Below are positions 11,153-19,346 of a stretch of 64,000 nt of DNA, one piece after another. The position numbers and the translations under genes are program-made. Origin of the DNA: Pseudovibrio brasiliensis (lineage in GTDB: Bacteria > Pseudomonadota > Alphaproteobacteria > Rhizobiales > Stappiaceae); contig NZ_CP074126.1 in the NCBI RefSeq assembly GCF_018282095.1, positions 1-64,000 of the forward strand, in the 5' to 3' direction. Position 1 is the stretch's first letter. Each line of letters begins with the position of its first letter. The notes under the pieces are model-generated. The model was given only the letters and a program-made list of their open reading frames with translations, had not been told where the DNA came from and did no database searches.

Positions 11153-11476
11153 TTAAGCGACTTCGCGGGTCTCGGTCAGGATGACTTCAAAGCCTTCAAA
11201 GTGTGGGCCGCCCAGATAAAAATTCATGCGGGTGCCAGCGCCTTTATGGGCAGACGCAAAGGCCTCGGACTTGGTCCAGGCCTGAAAATTCTCGTAGGAA
11301 TCCCAAAGGGTGTGGGAGGCGTAAAGCGTATGGTCTTCCACGGTTTCACCCTTGAGCATCCGAAACTCAATGTAACCAGGAACAGAGCTCAGATGACGCT
11401 CACGGTTTTTCCAAACGGTTTCAAACTCTTCTTCTTTGCCCCGCACCACGCGGAAACGGTTCATTGCGATGTACAC
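11153..11476 (-). CDS. Antibiotic-biosynthesis-monooxygenase-fold protein, possible heme-degrading monooxygenase
   Basis: This is a 107-residue ferredoxin-like alpha/beta-barrel protein of the ABM family (VYIAMNRFRVVRGKEEEFETVWKNRE, then PGYIEFRML and the W-x-S-x-E-x-F-x-x-W pattern). Family members include IsdG-type heme monooxygenases, and the divergently oriented neighbour is the heme importer hmuTUV, which supports release of iron from imported heme. The start is GTG 11476, preceded by a perfect AAGGAG at 7-base spacing; 30 further upstream codons are open but lack a binding site. Catalytic residues for heme cleavage cannot be confirmed by eye. Confidence 0.75.
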   Translation of the reverse strand: MYIAMNRFRVVRGKEEEFETVWKNRERHLSSVPGYIEFRMLKGETVEDHTLYASHTLWDSYENFQAWTKSEAFASAHKGAGTRMNFYLGGPHFEGFEVILTETREVA

Positions 11477-11566
11477 GCCGGAACTCCTTAGCCAATTAGT
11501 ACTTAAGCCTTTCCTGTTAAAGGCCCAGCAAAGTTTCAGGTCTTCAGAGCCACACTCTAAACACAT

Positions 11567-11876
11567 ACCACTACAGGATTAAGAAGGGCATGCGGAGGCT
11601 GGCTAGCGAATTAAACCGCTTGGCTGGCAAAATGGTCTTAACGACACGCCCATGGAGGCTGTCAATCCGGGTATGTATGAAAATATGAATTTAATAGTCA
11701 AGTATTATTTTGTATATTCACCTGACTTCCTGATCACTTTCATTTTTGACATTGACCCCTATTATAAATATGAGTATTCCACTCATGTTATTTTAAAAGA
11801 TAGCGCTTTACTAGACGGGCGAATTTGGGAAGCCAAAAGCCACTCATGCCCGCAGGAATGAAATACCTCCTCGCAA
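11567..11876. promoter_or_regulatory. Divergent control region of the heme genes, with candidate RirA iron box
   Basis: This 310-base AT-rich gap contains no convincing gene. TGAGTATTCCACTCA at 11771-11785 is a perfect 5-bp inverted repeat and fits the TGA-N9-TCA pattern described for RirA iron-responsive operators of alphaproteobacteria. It lies about 90 bases before hmuT, just downstream of two TTGAC elements (11746-11757) that could be part of a promoter. The assignment is inference. Confidence 0.5.
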
Positions 11877-12803
11877 ATGGGTGCAGCTATGTGTCTTCTA
11901 ACCAGAGCTCTCAAATCGTTTTCTCTTATGCTTCCTTATGCAGCCGCAGCGCTTCTCAGCCTGTTTTTCGGAATGTTCATTGGTCAGGTCCAAGCTGAAG
12001 ATCTCCAAAAAGAACAGCGCATCATCTCGATCGGCTCGTCTGTGACAGAAATCGTCTACGCTCTGGAAGCGCAGGACAGGATCGTCGCGGTCGACACAAC
12101 AAGTCTTTACCCACCTGAAGCGCAAAAACTTCCAAACGTTGGCTACATGCGGGCCCTGAGTGCAGAGGGCGTGCTGGCCTCCAATCCGACCCACATTCTG
12201 ATGATGGAAGGTTCAGGACCGCAAACTGCAGTGGATGTCCTCAAAGCGGCCTCTATCAAACTGACAGAAGTGAAAGAGGTCTATTCTCCAGAAGGTATTC
12301 TCGAAAAGATTGATGTCGTCGGAAACGCGCTACAGCTTCCAGAAGAAACCAAAGCACTCAAAGCCAAAGTCAAAGCGGATCTGGATGGTGCTCTGGCTTA
12401 TGCGCAAGAGCAAGCCAAGCCGTTAAAGGTCGTCTTTGTTATCTCTGAAGGGGGCGGCAAACCACTTGTAGCGGGGCGTGAAACCGGTGCTCACGCGGTC
12501 ATTGGGCTCGCAGGCGCAACCAACGTGTTTGCCAACCTGCGTGGTTACAAACCAGTGTCCAAGGAAGCGCTCATTGCGGCGGCTCCGGATGTTATCATGA
12601 TGATGTCCCGTCCAGGCTCCAGTGGTCAGTCCGAAATCCTGAAAGAGCCGGGCTTCAATCTCACACCAGCAGGTCTGAACGGCAATCTCATTGTAATGGA
12701 TGGCGTCTACCTGCTCGGCTTTGGCCCACGCACCGCAGAAGCGATCCGTGACCTGAGTGACCGCTTCGTGAAAATTGCGGCAAAGACCACCCCTAAATCC
12801 TAA
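11877..12803 (+). CDS. hmuT: Heme ABC transporter, periplasmic binding protein HmuT
   Basis: This is a class III solute-binding protein that hands heme to the HmuUV importer. A hydrophobic signal peptide (about residues 15-40, cleavage after VQA) precedes RIISIGSSVTEIVYALEAQDRIVAVDTTSLYPPEAQ, the typical start of the fold. The two lobes and connecting helix follow, with GYMRALSAEGVLASNPTHIL. The 308-residue length is normal. ATG 11877 and ATG 11889 are both possible; neither has a strong binding site. It is the first gene of hmuTUV, with gaps of 12 and 9 bases to the next genes. Confidence 0.9.
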   Translation: MGAAMCLLTRALKSFSLMLPYAAAALLSLFFGMFIGQVQAEDLQKEQRIISIGSSVTEIVYALEAQDRIVAVDTTSLYPPEAQKLPNVGYMRALSAEGVLASNPTHILMMEGSGPQTAVDVLKAASIKLTEVKEVYSPEGILEKIDVVGNALQLPEETKALKAKVKADLDGALAYAQEQAKPLKVVFVISEGGGKPLVAGRETGAHAVIGLAGATNVFANLRGYKPVSKEALIAAAPDVIMMMSRPGSSGQSEILKEPGFNLTPAGLNGNLIVMDGVYLLGFGPRTAEAIRDLSDRFVKIAAKTTPKS

Positions 12804-12815
12804 GGCGAGGCGGCT

Positions 12816-13919
12816 ATGAGTGAGATGACACTGTCTGAGGCGTTCAAGTCACCAGCAACCCACGCAAGAACGAGCAGAGAAATCTGCCAGCACTATGCCC
12901 TCCGCGCTTTGGCGGCTCTGCTGCTGGTGGTTTGCTTTGTCTCGCTGGCGGTTGGGCCAACAGAGGTGTCAGTCTCACATATCTTCGGCGCGATTGATTA
13001 TTGGCTTCTCGGTGATGAAACCGCGCTCTCCCTAAGAGATAAAGTGGTGCTGATGGACATTCGCATGCCAAGAACGCTGCTTGGCTGTCTTGTTGGCGCT
13101 TCACTCGCGGCCTCCGGGGCTATGATGCAGGGCCTGTTCCGCAACCCCCTCGCCGATCCTGGTCTGGTTGGCGTATCATCCGGTGCTGGCCTCGCTGCAG
13201 TTTGTGTGATCACCCTCTCTTCTGGTCTGCCTGCTTGGTTTCTGGATGGCTATTACGTCTATCTCCTGCCATGGGGTGCCTTCATCGGTGGTGCGGCGAC
13301 AACCGCCCTGCTCTACAAAGTTGCCACCCGACGCGGCCAAACCTCCATCGCCACCATGCTGCTCGCAGGCATCGCCCTTGGCGCATTGGCTGGTGCAGTC
13401 ACCGGTTTCCTTGTTTTCGGTAGTACAGATGAAGAGCTGCGTGACCTGACCTTCTGGGGTATGGGCGGACTGGGCAGCTCTACGTGGCCGCGAGTGTGGT
13501 CCACACTGCCATTCGCGCTTGCTGTCCTGATCTCCCTTCCATTTATCGCAAAAGGCTTGAATGCGTTTCTGCTGGGTGAAGCAGAAGCCTTCCATCTGGG
13601 CTTCAACACGCAACACCTCAAGCGCTTGATCATCATTCTGGTTGCCGGAGCAACCGGAGCTTCAGTTGCGGCGGCTGGTGCAATTGGCTTTGTTGGGATC
13701 GTTGTGCCCCACGTCTTGAGATTGGTAATTGGACCAGACCACCGCTTCCTACTCCCATCCTGCGCCTTGCTTGGAGCATCTCTGCTCGTTGCAGCGGATG
13801 TTGTCGCAAGAACCGTCGTTGCGCCCGCAGAGCTGCCAATCGGTATTATCACCGCAGTGATCGGTGCGCCTGTGTTCCTCTCCATCCTGCTTGGTCGCAA
13901 GAACCAGGTCCAACTCTGA
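12816..13919 (+). CDS. hmuU: Heme ABC transporter permease HmuU (FecCD family)
   Basis: This is a 367-residue inner-membrane permease of the BtuC/FecCD family with around ten hydrophobic segments. Recognisable blocks are RMPRTLLGCLVGASLAASGAMMQGLFRNPLADPGL, GAIGFVGIVVPHVLRLVIGPDHR (the coupling loop region that contacts the ATPase) and the terminal GAPVFLSILLGRK. The N-terminal cytoplasmic extension of about 30 residues is slightly long. It starts 12 bases after hmuT and ends 9 bases before hmuV. Confidence 0.93.
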   Translation: MSEMTLSEAFKSPATHARTSREICQHYALRALAALLLVVCFVSLAVGPTEVSVSHIFGAIDYWLLGDETALSLRDKVVLMDIRMPRTLLGCLVGASLAASGAMMQGLFRNPLADPGLVGVSSGAGLAAVCVITLSSGLPAWFLDGYYVYLLPWGAFIGGAATTALLYKVATRRGQTSIATMLLAGIALGALAGAVTGFLVFGSTDEELRDLTFWGMGGLGSSTWPRVWSTLPFALAVLISLPFIAKGLNAFLLGEAEAFHLGFNTQHLKRLIIILVAGATGASVAAAGAIGFVGIVVPHVLRLVIGPDHRFLLPSCALLGASLLVAADVVARTVVAPAELPIGIITAVIGAPVFLSILLGRKNQVQL

Positions 13920-13928
13920 GGAACGTAG

Positions 13929-14741
13929 ATGCTCGAAGCGATCAACATCACTGTCCATGCAGGCCCAAAGAAGCTTCTTCGGGATGTCTACTTCCGCAGC
14001 TGTCCGGGTGAGCTGACCGTCATCATTGGCCCCAACGGTGCAGGCAAATCGACTCTTCTGAAGTGCCTGACGGGCGATCTGACGCCAACCACAGGCACGG
14101 TGATGCTGGATGGCACCTCAATCCTGTCTGTTCCAGCGGTCGAGTTGGCAAGCCGCAGAGCCGTCCTGCCGCAAAGCTCGCAGCTCTCATTTCCGTTCTC
14201 AGTTGAAGAAGTGGTGATGCTGGGGCTCGTCTCAGGCACACATGGCCTCACGGCCAAGCAATTGCGCCCGCGCGTGCTGGAAGCGCTCGACCGTGTCGGC
14301 CTCAGCTCTTACCTGCACAGGTATTATCAGGAGCTTTCAGGCGGCGAAAAGCAGCGCGTTCATCTGGCACGTGTGCTCTGTCAGGTATGGGAGCCTCGAC
14401 AGGAAGGCCGGGCCAATTACCTGTTTCTGGATGAGCCGACCGCAAGCCTCGATCTGAAGCACCAGATCGATGTGCTGGAAACAGGCCGCAAGTACGCCAA
14501 TGAAGGCGGCGGTGTTATCGCCGTTCTGCATGATATTGATCTGGCCTGCGTTTACGCAGACAAGATCTTCGTGCTCAACCACGGCAATCTGGTCGCTCAT
14601 GGCACACCGCAGGATGTGGTGACAGCCGACCTGCTCCGCTCAGTCTATCAGCTTGACGATCGCATGCTGGAAACCAAGTGGGGCCATCTGGCGAAAGGCC
14701 AGAGCCTTGGCAAGTCATGGTCAGAGCTGCGCCCATCCTGA
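13929..14741 (+). CDS. hmuV: Heme ABC transporter ATP-binding protein HmuV
   Basis: This is a 270-residue ATPase with Walker A GPNGAGKST (about 36-44), signature LSGGEKQRVHLAR and Walker B YLFLDEPTASLD, followed by the H-loop LHDIDLACVYAD. The insert QVWEPRQEGRANYLFLDEP between signature and Walker B is characteristic of hemin importers. It closes the hmuTUV operon. The TonB-dependent outer-membrane heme receptor expected to work with it is not in this window. Confidence 0.93.
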   Translation: MLEAINITVHAGPKKLLRDVYFRSCPGELTVIIGPNGAGKSTLLKCLTGDLTPTTGTVMLDGTSILSVPAVELASRRAVLPQSSQLSFPFSVEEVVMLGLVSGTHGLTAKQLRPRVLEALDRVGLSSYLHRYYQELSGGEKQRVHLARVLCQVWEPRQEGRANYLFLDEPTASLDLKHQIDVLETGRKYANEGGGVIAVLHDIDLACVYADKIFVLNHGNLVAHGTPQDVVTADLLRSVYQLDDRMLETKWGHLAKGQSLGKSWSELRPS

Positions 14742-14823
14742 ACAAAGACCCCTTGGTCTGCACGTCTACAGCAGTGAAGCAGGCCGTCCTTAGGCCAACC
14801 GGCTGTGAACTCACGCAGTTCCT

Positions 14824-15039
14824 TTAAAGATCATCGCGTCGTTTAAGGCGGTTGTTCTCGATCTTCTCTTCTTCTTCTCTGATGAGATTGAGCGGGTGGA
14901 GTGCAAAATCTCCTTTGACCGGCGCTTTGCGCTTCAGGACCCTGGAGCGTGTAGGCCACCTGTTCCTTACAGCCAGAAACAGCAGTGCAACAGATAAAAA
15001 GCACAGAGCCAAAGCCATGCTTAGAGCGATCGTGGCCAT
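14824..15039 (-). CDS. Small membrane protein, unknown function
   Basis: This is a 71-residue product with one strongly hydrophobic segment at the N-terminus (MATIALSMALALCFLSVALLF region) followed by a basic, then mixed-charge tail ending EEEEKIENNRLKRRDDL. ATG 15039 is chosen because GGGAGGA precedes it at 5 bases. No family recognised. It lies alone on the minus strand between the heme importer and the secretion locus. Confidence 0.6.
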   Translation of the reverse strand: MATIALSMALALCFLSVALLFLAVRNRWPTRSRVLKRKAPVKGDFALHPLNLIREEEEKIENNRLKRRDDL

Positions 15040-15069
15040 AGCTTCCTCCCAGAATAAGCTAGTCGCCAC

Positions 15070-15666
15070 TCTTATTTTGGGAGCAAATCAATATTGCTAA
15101 AATCATCAATGTATGCGGGTAGAATTTTAGGGATTGCTTGCGCAGTTTGAGTCGGACCCCAGATCGCATGTGGAGTACATGTGATATCCGCATAATACAC
15201 AAGAATGTGTAGGTACATATCCTAAAGTAATACAAGCCAAATAAGGCAAATAAGGCAGCCCAAACGCCAATAAAATACCAAAGCTCTTTCTAAATCTCCG
15301 GAATCGTTAAACCACGGAAATACTGGGCGAAAACAGAATCGTGAGAATCTGAAAGCGGTATTCTGTGATGTAAAACATTGAATCGAGGCGATTTTTTTAA
15401 ATTCGTCCGTAATAAATACTCCATTTTTCTTTCGAAATTTGGCCCCAATTTCCAGAAAAATCACCCTCGTCGAACGCGGAAGCGATCACTGGTACTGCAA
15501 GTAATGCGGCTGTTGGAAACGCAAAGAACAAAAATTGCAGTCAGATCGCATCAGCGTTCGTTTTTAACGAGAGAGGCTCAAAGAGCCATCTGGACCTTAG
15601 CAATTCGGCTAGCTCCTTTCATTTCGGAGTCGTCTGGAATCTCTCAATAAAAACTGAGGGAATACA
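15070..15666. other. Long AT-rich leader region upstream of the secretion locus
   Basis: About 600 bases hold no convincing gene; short open frames on both strands have no ribosome binding sites or recognisable sequence. It probably contains the promoter of the type I secretion genes, since the downstream gene has GAGGGAA 8 bases before its ATG. No operator recognised. Confidence 0.5.
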
Positions 15667-18600
15667 ATGGACTATCGTGGCACATATGACGAATTCCGTG
15701 ACGCATTGCGGGCTTTCGAATCCGGTTGGGATCGCGAAAGATACAACGACGGCAGAATTCAGGATTGGCAGCTCACTGAATGGGCAGGCGGTCCGGTGCA
15801 AGACTTCTTTCCAGAGTATGACAGTTGGGGGGATCTAAACGACGATCAGTGGAATGCGATGTCTTATCGTTCCACAAACTCTCTTGGGTTCGTCGGATAC
15901 CAGTTTGGTGAAGCCCTGCTTATTGACCTGGGCTATTATGATGATGATGTCTTCTACGGCAACGGCGCAGCCACCAATACTTGGGATGGCACCTGGACCG
16001 GTAAGAACGGTGTCAACTCACTTGAAGAATTTATGACTCCTGAAGCACAGGAAGTTGCCATTCAGGAAGCATTTGGCTTCAACCTACAGATTATTGAAAA
16101 CGGCTTGTCCAACAGTGGTCAGACACTGGATGACTTTATTGGACAGGAGTTCACATACGAGCAGAATGGTCAGGAAGTCAGCGTAACCCTCACACTGACT
16201 GGTATTTTGGCTGCGGCTCACCTACGCGGTGCGTATGGCACTCTTGCTCTTCTGCAAGGTGGCAACGTTTCTCAGGATGAGTACGGTACATCCATTCTGC
16301 AGTATGTTGAGCAGTTTGGTGGCTTCGAAAGCCCATCTGTTGAGGAAGCAATCGATTACTTCCAGGATCGTCTGACCGGCGAAGAAGGTCTGAACGGTTC
16401 TCTGCCAGGTGTCGGCGTTCCAAAAGAAGATGCTGACGTGGTGGTCACTTGGTCTTACGGTGAGCAGGAAGTCGTCAATGACTTTGACACCGAAGACGGC
16501 GTGATTTTCGTTGATTGGATCAGCGGCGACCAGCTTGATATCACCGAGACCCCAGAGGGTGTTCTCTTCTCAATTCCTTCCAATGGCGGTCAGACCTTGC
16601 TGCTGGCAGGCGTTTCTCTGGCTGACCTGACACTGGCCAACTTCTCTATTCAGGATGCTTCTGCGGCTGAAAAAATCAGAGACCTTGTTGGCGGTAACGC
16701 TGAGCCTGTCGACCCTACCGACCCTGTTGATCCGGTAGACCCAGTGGATCCGGTTGATCCTGTGGACCCAGTAGATCCTGTTGATCCGGGTGACGGAGAT
16801 GACGGTCATGGTGGTCATCCAGGTGATGGCGACGACGGTCACGGCGGCCATACCGGCGACATGTACATGCTCGGTCTGGACAGTGAATCTCAGGTTGTTG
16901 CGGACTTTGATCCATCAACTGACATGATCCACATCCTACAGGGTGTAACTGGTGAGCAGTTTGAGATCTTCGAGGAAAGCGGTGATGCACTTGGACAGAC
17001 TGTCCGCATCGTGATTACCGATGAGCTTGGCAACATCCTCTCCACCACCATCTTCCAGGGTGTAACGCTCGCCGATCTGTCACTGGCAAACTTCTCTGTC
17101 GCAGAACAGTCTGCGTTCAACGAAGTTGTCTCTGCAATCGGTGAGACAGTAGAACAGCCAGATCCGGGTCAGGGCGGCGGCTACGAACTTGTCTATGACA
17201 ATGACGGCTCCAACCCTCCTACCGTAACTGGCACAACAGACGAAGGCGGCTCCAAGTTCCGCGCAGATACCAACGCAGACGATATTGTTGGTTTCAATCC
17301 AGCCACGGATGAGCTGGACTTCGGCGGCACATCTGTGCACGGCCTTATCGTAACCAAGGCGCCTTCCGGTGAAATCGTCATCGACAGCCCATGGAGCTCC
17401 GCTGCACAGATCGTTCAGGGAGTGACTTATCAGGATGTCGATATCTCAGACTTCGGAATCGTCGGGAACGAACACCTGCGTCAGGATCTGGGCGGTGTGG
17501 TCTCTTGGGAACAAGGCGTGGGTCCACGCGAAGACGACACAGTCTACATCCGGTCCCACGAGTACGGCGTACACGAAGTTATCTCTGACTTTGACCCAGC
17601 CACTATGAAAATCAGCTTCCTGTACTACGGTACACGTGAGCGTCTGAGCGTTGAAGAAACCGATGACGGTCTGCTGATTTCTACTCTACCAAGTGGTCAG
17701 AGCTTCCTCTTCGAAGGCATCTCTCTGGATGATCTGGTTCCAGGTCAGCTTGAGTTCCACTTCGACCAGGTCATGGAAGATAACCTCGAAGTGCCATTCG
17801 GTTTCGACCAGAATGACGTGACCCTTGTTAGCCGTGAAGGTCTTCTGACCCCAGAAGCACCAGCAGGCGACACAACAGACGGTCACCAAACAAGACCAGG
17901 CGACTTCGGTCCAACTGACCCTGTCGATCCGGTTGATCCAACTGATCCAGATCCGGACCCAGTTGATCCGGTCGATCCAGTCGATCCAGTTGACCCAGGC
18001 ACAGGTACACCAGGTCAGGTTCCTGGCGACGGTGTGGTTGTGTTCACATGGGCTTGGGGTGAGAACAGCGTTATCACCGACTTCAACCCGGCAGAACATA
18101 AGATCAGCATTGGCTGGATCAGTTCAGATCAGATCAGCTTCACTGAAAGCGAAGACGGTCTGGTGATCTCCCTGCCATCCAATGGTGGTCAGACCCTCCT
18201 GCTGGAAGGTGTGTTCCTTGAAGATCTGAATGCCGATAACTTCGACATCAAAGATCCTTCTACCCTGCAGGAAATCCGTGATCTGCTTGCTGGTGGCAGC
18301 ACTCAGCCTCCGGTTGATCCAACTCCGGATCCAGATCCAACCCCAGACCCAGATCCGACCCCTGATCCAGATCCAACTCCAGATCCGGACCCAGTGGATC
18401 CAGTCGATCCGGTTGACCCAGTTGATCCGGGTGATGGTTCTCCTCGTGAGTTCACACTGGATTGGCAGTGGGGCAAGCAGGAAGAGGTACAGGACTTCAA
18501 CCCAGCCCAGGATACCGTGAATATCGGTTGGATTGGCGGTGGTCAGTTCGATGTTGAACAGACTGACGATGGCGTCCTCTTCACCCTGCCAGGTAACGGC

Positions 18601-19254
18601 GGACGGTCCCTGCTTCTGGTTGGCATTGTCGTCGCAGACCTGACAGCAAACAGCATCCTCGCAAATGATGCAGCCGCTCAGGCCAAGATTGAGGACTTCC
18701 TCGCAAATGCCGAAAATCTGGCAGATGTGGGAACTCAGTCTGAAGCTGAAAATGTAGACACAACCTACATTCCAGAAGCGCCTGAGACATCATCCGCTCC
18801 TGAAGAAGCAGCAGCTTCCAGCAGCACAGACGATGATGCAGTTGCAGCCCCTGCTGAAGAAGCTGAGCAGGAAGAAGGTCCTCGCGAAACACAGGATGCT
18901 CCGGAACCAGCTCTTGCAGCTGCGGCCAACGGCAATGGAGCAATCGGTGGCGATACCGTCCAGATCAATTGGGATTGGGCAGCAGAAGAAGTCATCACGA
19001 ACTTCGACCCTGCAACTGACACCATTGATTTCGGCAACCTGAATGCGTCTCAGGTCCAGATCACAGAAGAGAACAACAGTGTTGTGATCGAAGTTCTGGA
19101 CAATGGTGGTCACACCTACACCCTGAACGGCATCAGTGTGGAAGACCTGTCAGCAGAGAACTTCGAAGCTGATGACTTCAACACAATCGTCACTGAAGAA
19201 GGTGGTGTTGTGGATCAGATCCACTCGATCAATCAGGACGACAACCTGATCTGA
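15667..19254 (+). CDS. Large modular acidic protein, predicted type I secretion substrate
   Basis: The product is 1195 residues, very acidic and free of an N-terminal signal peptide. Residues 1-250 form a unique domain (containing NSLGFVGYQFGEALLIDLGYY and GILAAAHLRGAYGTLALLQGG) whose G-x-YQF pattern loosely recalls lysozyme-like hydrolases; this is weak. Then come seven diverged copies of an 85-110-residue module (about 255-345, 399-498, 505-613, 613-728, 790-878, 927-1016, 1095-1195) with the shared pattern V-x-DF(D/N)PA-x-D-x-I, a glycine/asparagine-GGQ strand and L-x-G-(V/I)-x-L-x-DL. PVDPVDP and TPDPDP linkers and a Glu/Ala-rich linker separate modules. No GGxGxD nonapeptides are seen. 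The C-terminus QDDNLI, acidic then hydrophobic, and the adjacent exporter genes indicate type I secretion. Possible roles include adhesion or glycan binding; not established. Confidence 0.8.
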   Translation: MDYRGTYDEFRDALRAFESGWDRERYNDGRIQDWQLTEWAGGPVQDFFPEYDSWGDLNDDQWNAMSYRSTNSLGFVGYQFGEALLIDLGYYDDDVFYGNGAATNTWDGTWTGKNGVNSLEEFMTPEAQEVAIQEAFGFNLQIIENGLSNSGQTLDDFIGQEFTYEQNGQEVSVTLTLTGILAAAHLRGAYGTLALLQGGNVSQDEYGTSILQYVEQFGGFESPSVEEAIDYFQDRLTGEEGLNGSLPGVGVPKEDADVVVTWSYGEQEVVNDFDTEDGVIFVDWISGDQLDITETPEGVLFSIPSNGGQTLLLAGVSLADLTLANFSIQDASAAEKIRDLVGGNAEPVDPTDPVDPVDPVDPVDPVDPVDPVDPGDGDDGHGGHPGDGDDGHGGHTGDMYMLGLDSESQVVADFDPSTDMIHILQGVTGEQFEIFEESGDALGQTVRIVITDELGNILSTTIFQGVTLADLSLANFSVAEQSAFNEVVSAIGETVEQPDPGQGGGYELVYDNDGSNPPTVTGTTDEGGSKFRADTNADDIVGFNPATDELDFGGTSVHGLIVTKAPSGEIVIDSPWSSAAQIVQGVTYQDVDISDFGIVGNEHLRQDLGGVVSWEQGVGPREDDTVYIRSHEYGVHEVISDFDPATMKISFLYYGTRERLSVEETDDGLLISTLPSGQSFLFEGISLDDLVPGQLEFHFDQVMEDNLEVPFGFDQNDVTLVSREGLLTPEAPAGDTTDGHQTRPGDFGPTDPVDPVDPTDPDPDPVDPVDPVDPVDPGTGTPGQVPGDGVVVFTWAWGENSVITDFNPAEHKISIGWISSDQISFTESEDGLVISLPSNGGQTLLLEGVFLEDLNADNFDIKDPSTLQEIRDLLAGGSTQPPVDPTPDPDPTPDPDPTPDPDPTPDPDPVDPVDPVDPVDPGDGSPREFTLDWQWGKQEEVQDFNPAQDTVNIGWIGGGQFDVEQTDDGVLFTLPGNGGRSLLLVGIVVADLTANSILANDAAAQAKIEDFLANAENLADVGTQSEAENVDTTYIPEAPETSSAPEEAAASSSTDDDAVAAPAEEAEQEEGPRETQDAPEPALAAAANGNGAIGGDTVQINWDWAAEEVITNFDPATDTIDFGNLNASQVQITEENNSVVIEVLDNGGHTYTLNGISVEDLSAENFEADDFNTIVTEEGGVVDQIHSINQDDNLI
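16704..16788 (+). repeat. Tandem coding repeat: PVDPVD linker 1
   Basis: Degenerate 9-base units encoding Pro-Val-Asp (about nine), followed by two GDGDDGHGGH units. Synonymous codons vary between units, so the DNA repeat is imperfect. Confidence 0.85.
17911..17998 (+). repeat. Tandem coding repeat: PTDPVDPV linker 2
   Basis: Imperfect 9-base units encoding Pro-(Val/Thr/Asp)-Asp between modules 4 and 5. Confidence 0.8.
18307..18432 (+). repeat. Tandem coding repeat: TPDPDP then PVDPVD linker 3
   Basis: Four 18-base units encoding Thr-Pro-Asp-Pro-Asp-Pro are followed by PVD units between modules 5 and 6. The longest linker repeat in the gene and the likeliest to vary in length between strains. 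Confidence 0.85.
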
Positions 19255-19278
19255 TCCCTAAAGTAACCTAGAGAACTG

Positions 19279-19316
19279 CTCCCTCCCGGCGAATACCGGG
19301 AGGGGGTTTCTTGCTT
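19279..19316 (+). terminator. Terminator-like hairpin between secreted protein and its exporter
   Basis: CCCTCCCGG (19281-19289) pairs perfectly with CCGGGAGGG (19296-19304), 6-base loop, followed by a G and T-rich tail (GGTTTCTTGCTTT). It lies 30 bases after the secreted-protein stop and 30 bases before the exporter start, so most transcripts should end here and only a fraction continue. Confidence 0.8.
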
Positions 19317-19346
19317 TAATCCCCGAAGACAATTGGGAGAAAGCTT

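Noticed and set aside
11652-11861. 69-residue open frame upstream of hmuT, considered as a small heme-uptake protein (HmuP-like)
   Set aside because: No HmuP-like motif, Tyr/Ile-rich from AT-rich control DNA, and no ribosome binding site.
15378-15650. 90-residue open frame in the leader of the secretion locus
   Set aside because: No recognisable sequence features or binding site; atypical residue composition compared with neighbouring genes.
16704-18432. Repeat arrays considered as CRISPR
   Set aside because: Units are 9 or 18 bases, in frame, encode Pro-Asp linkers and have no unique spacers.
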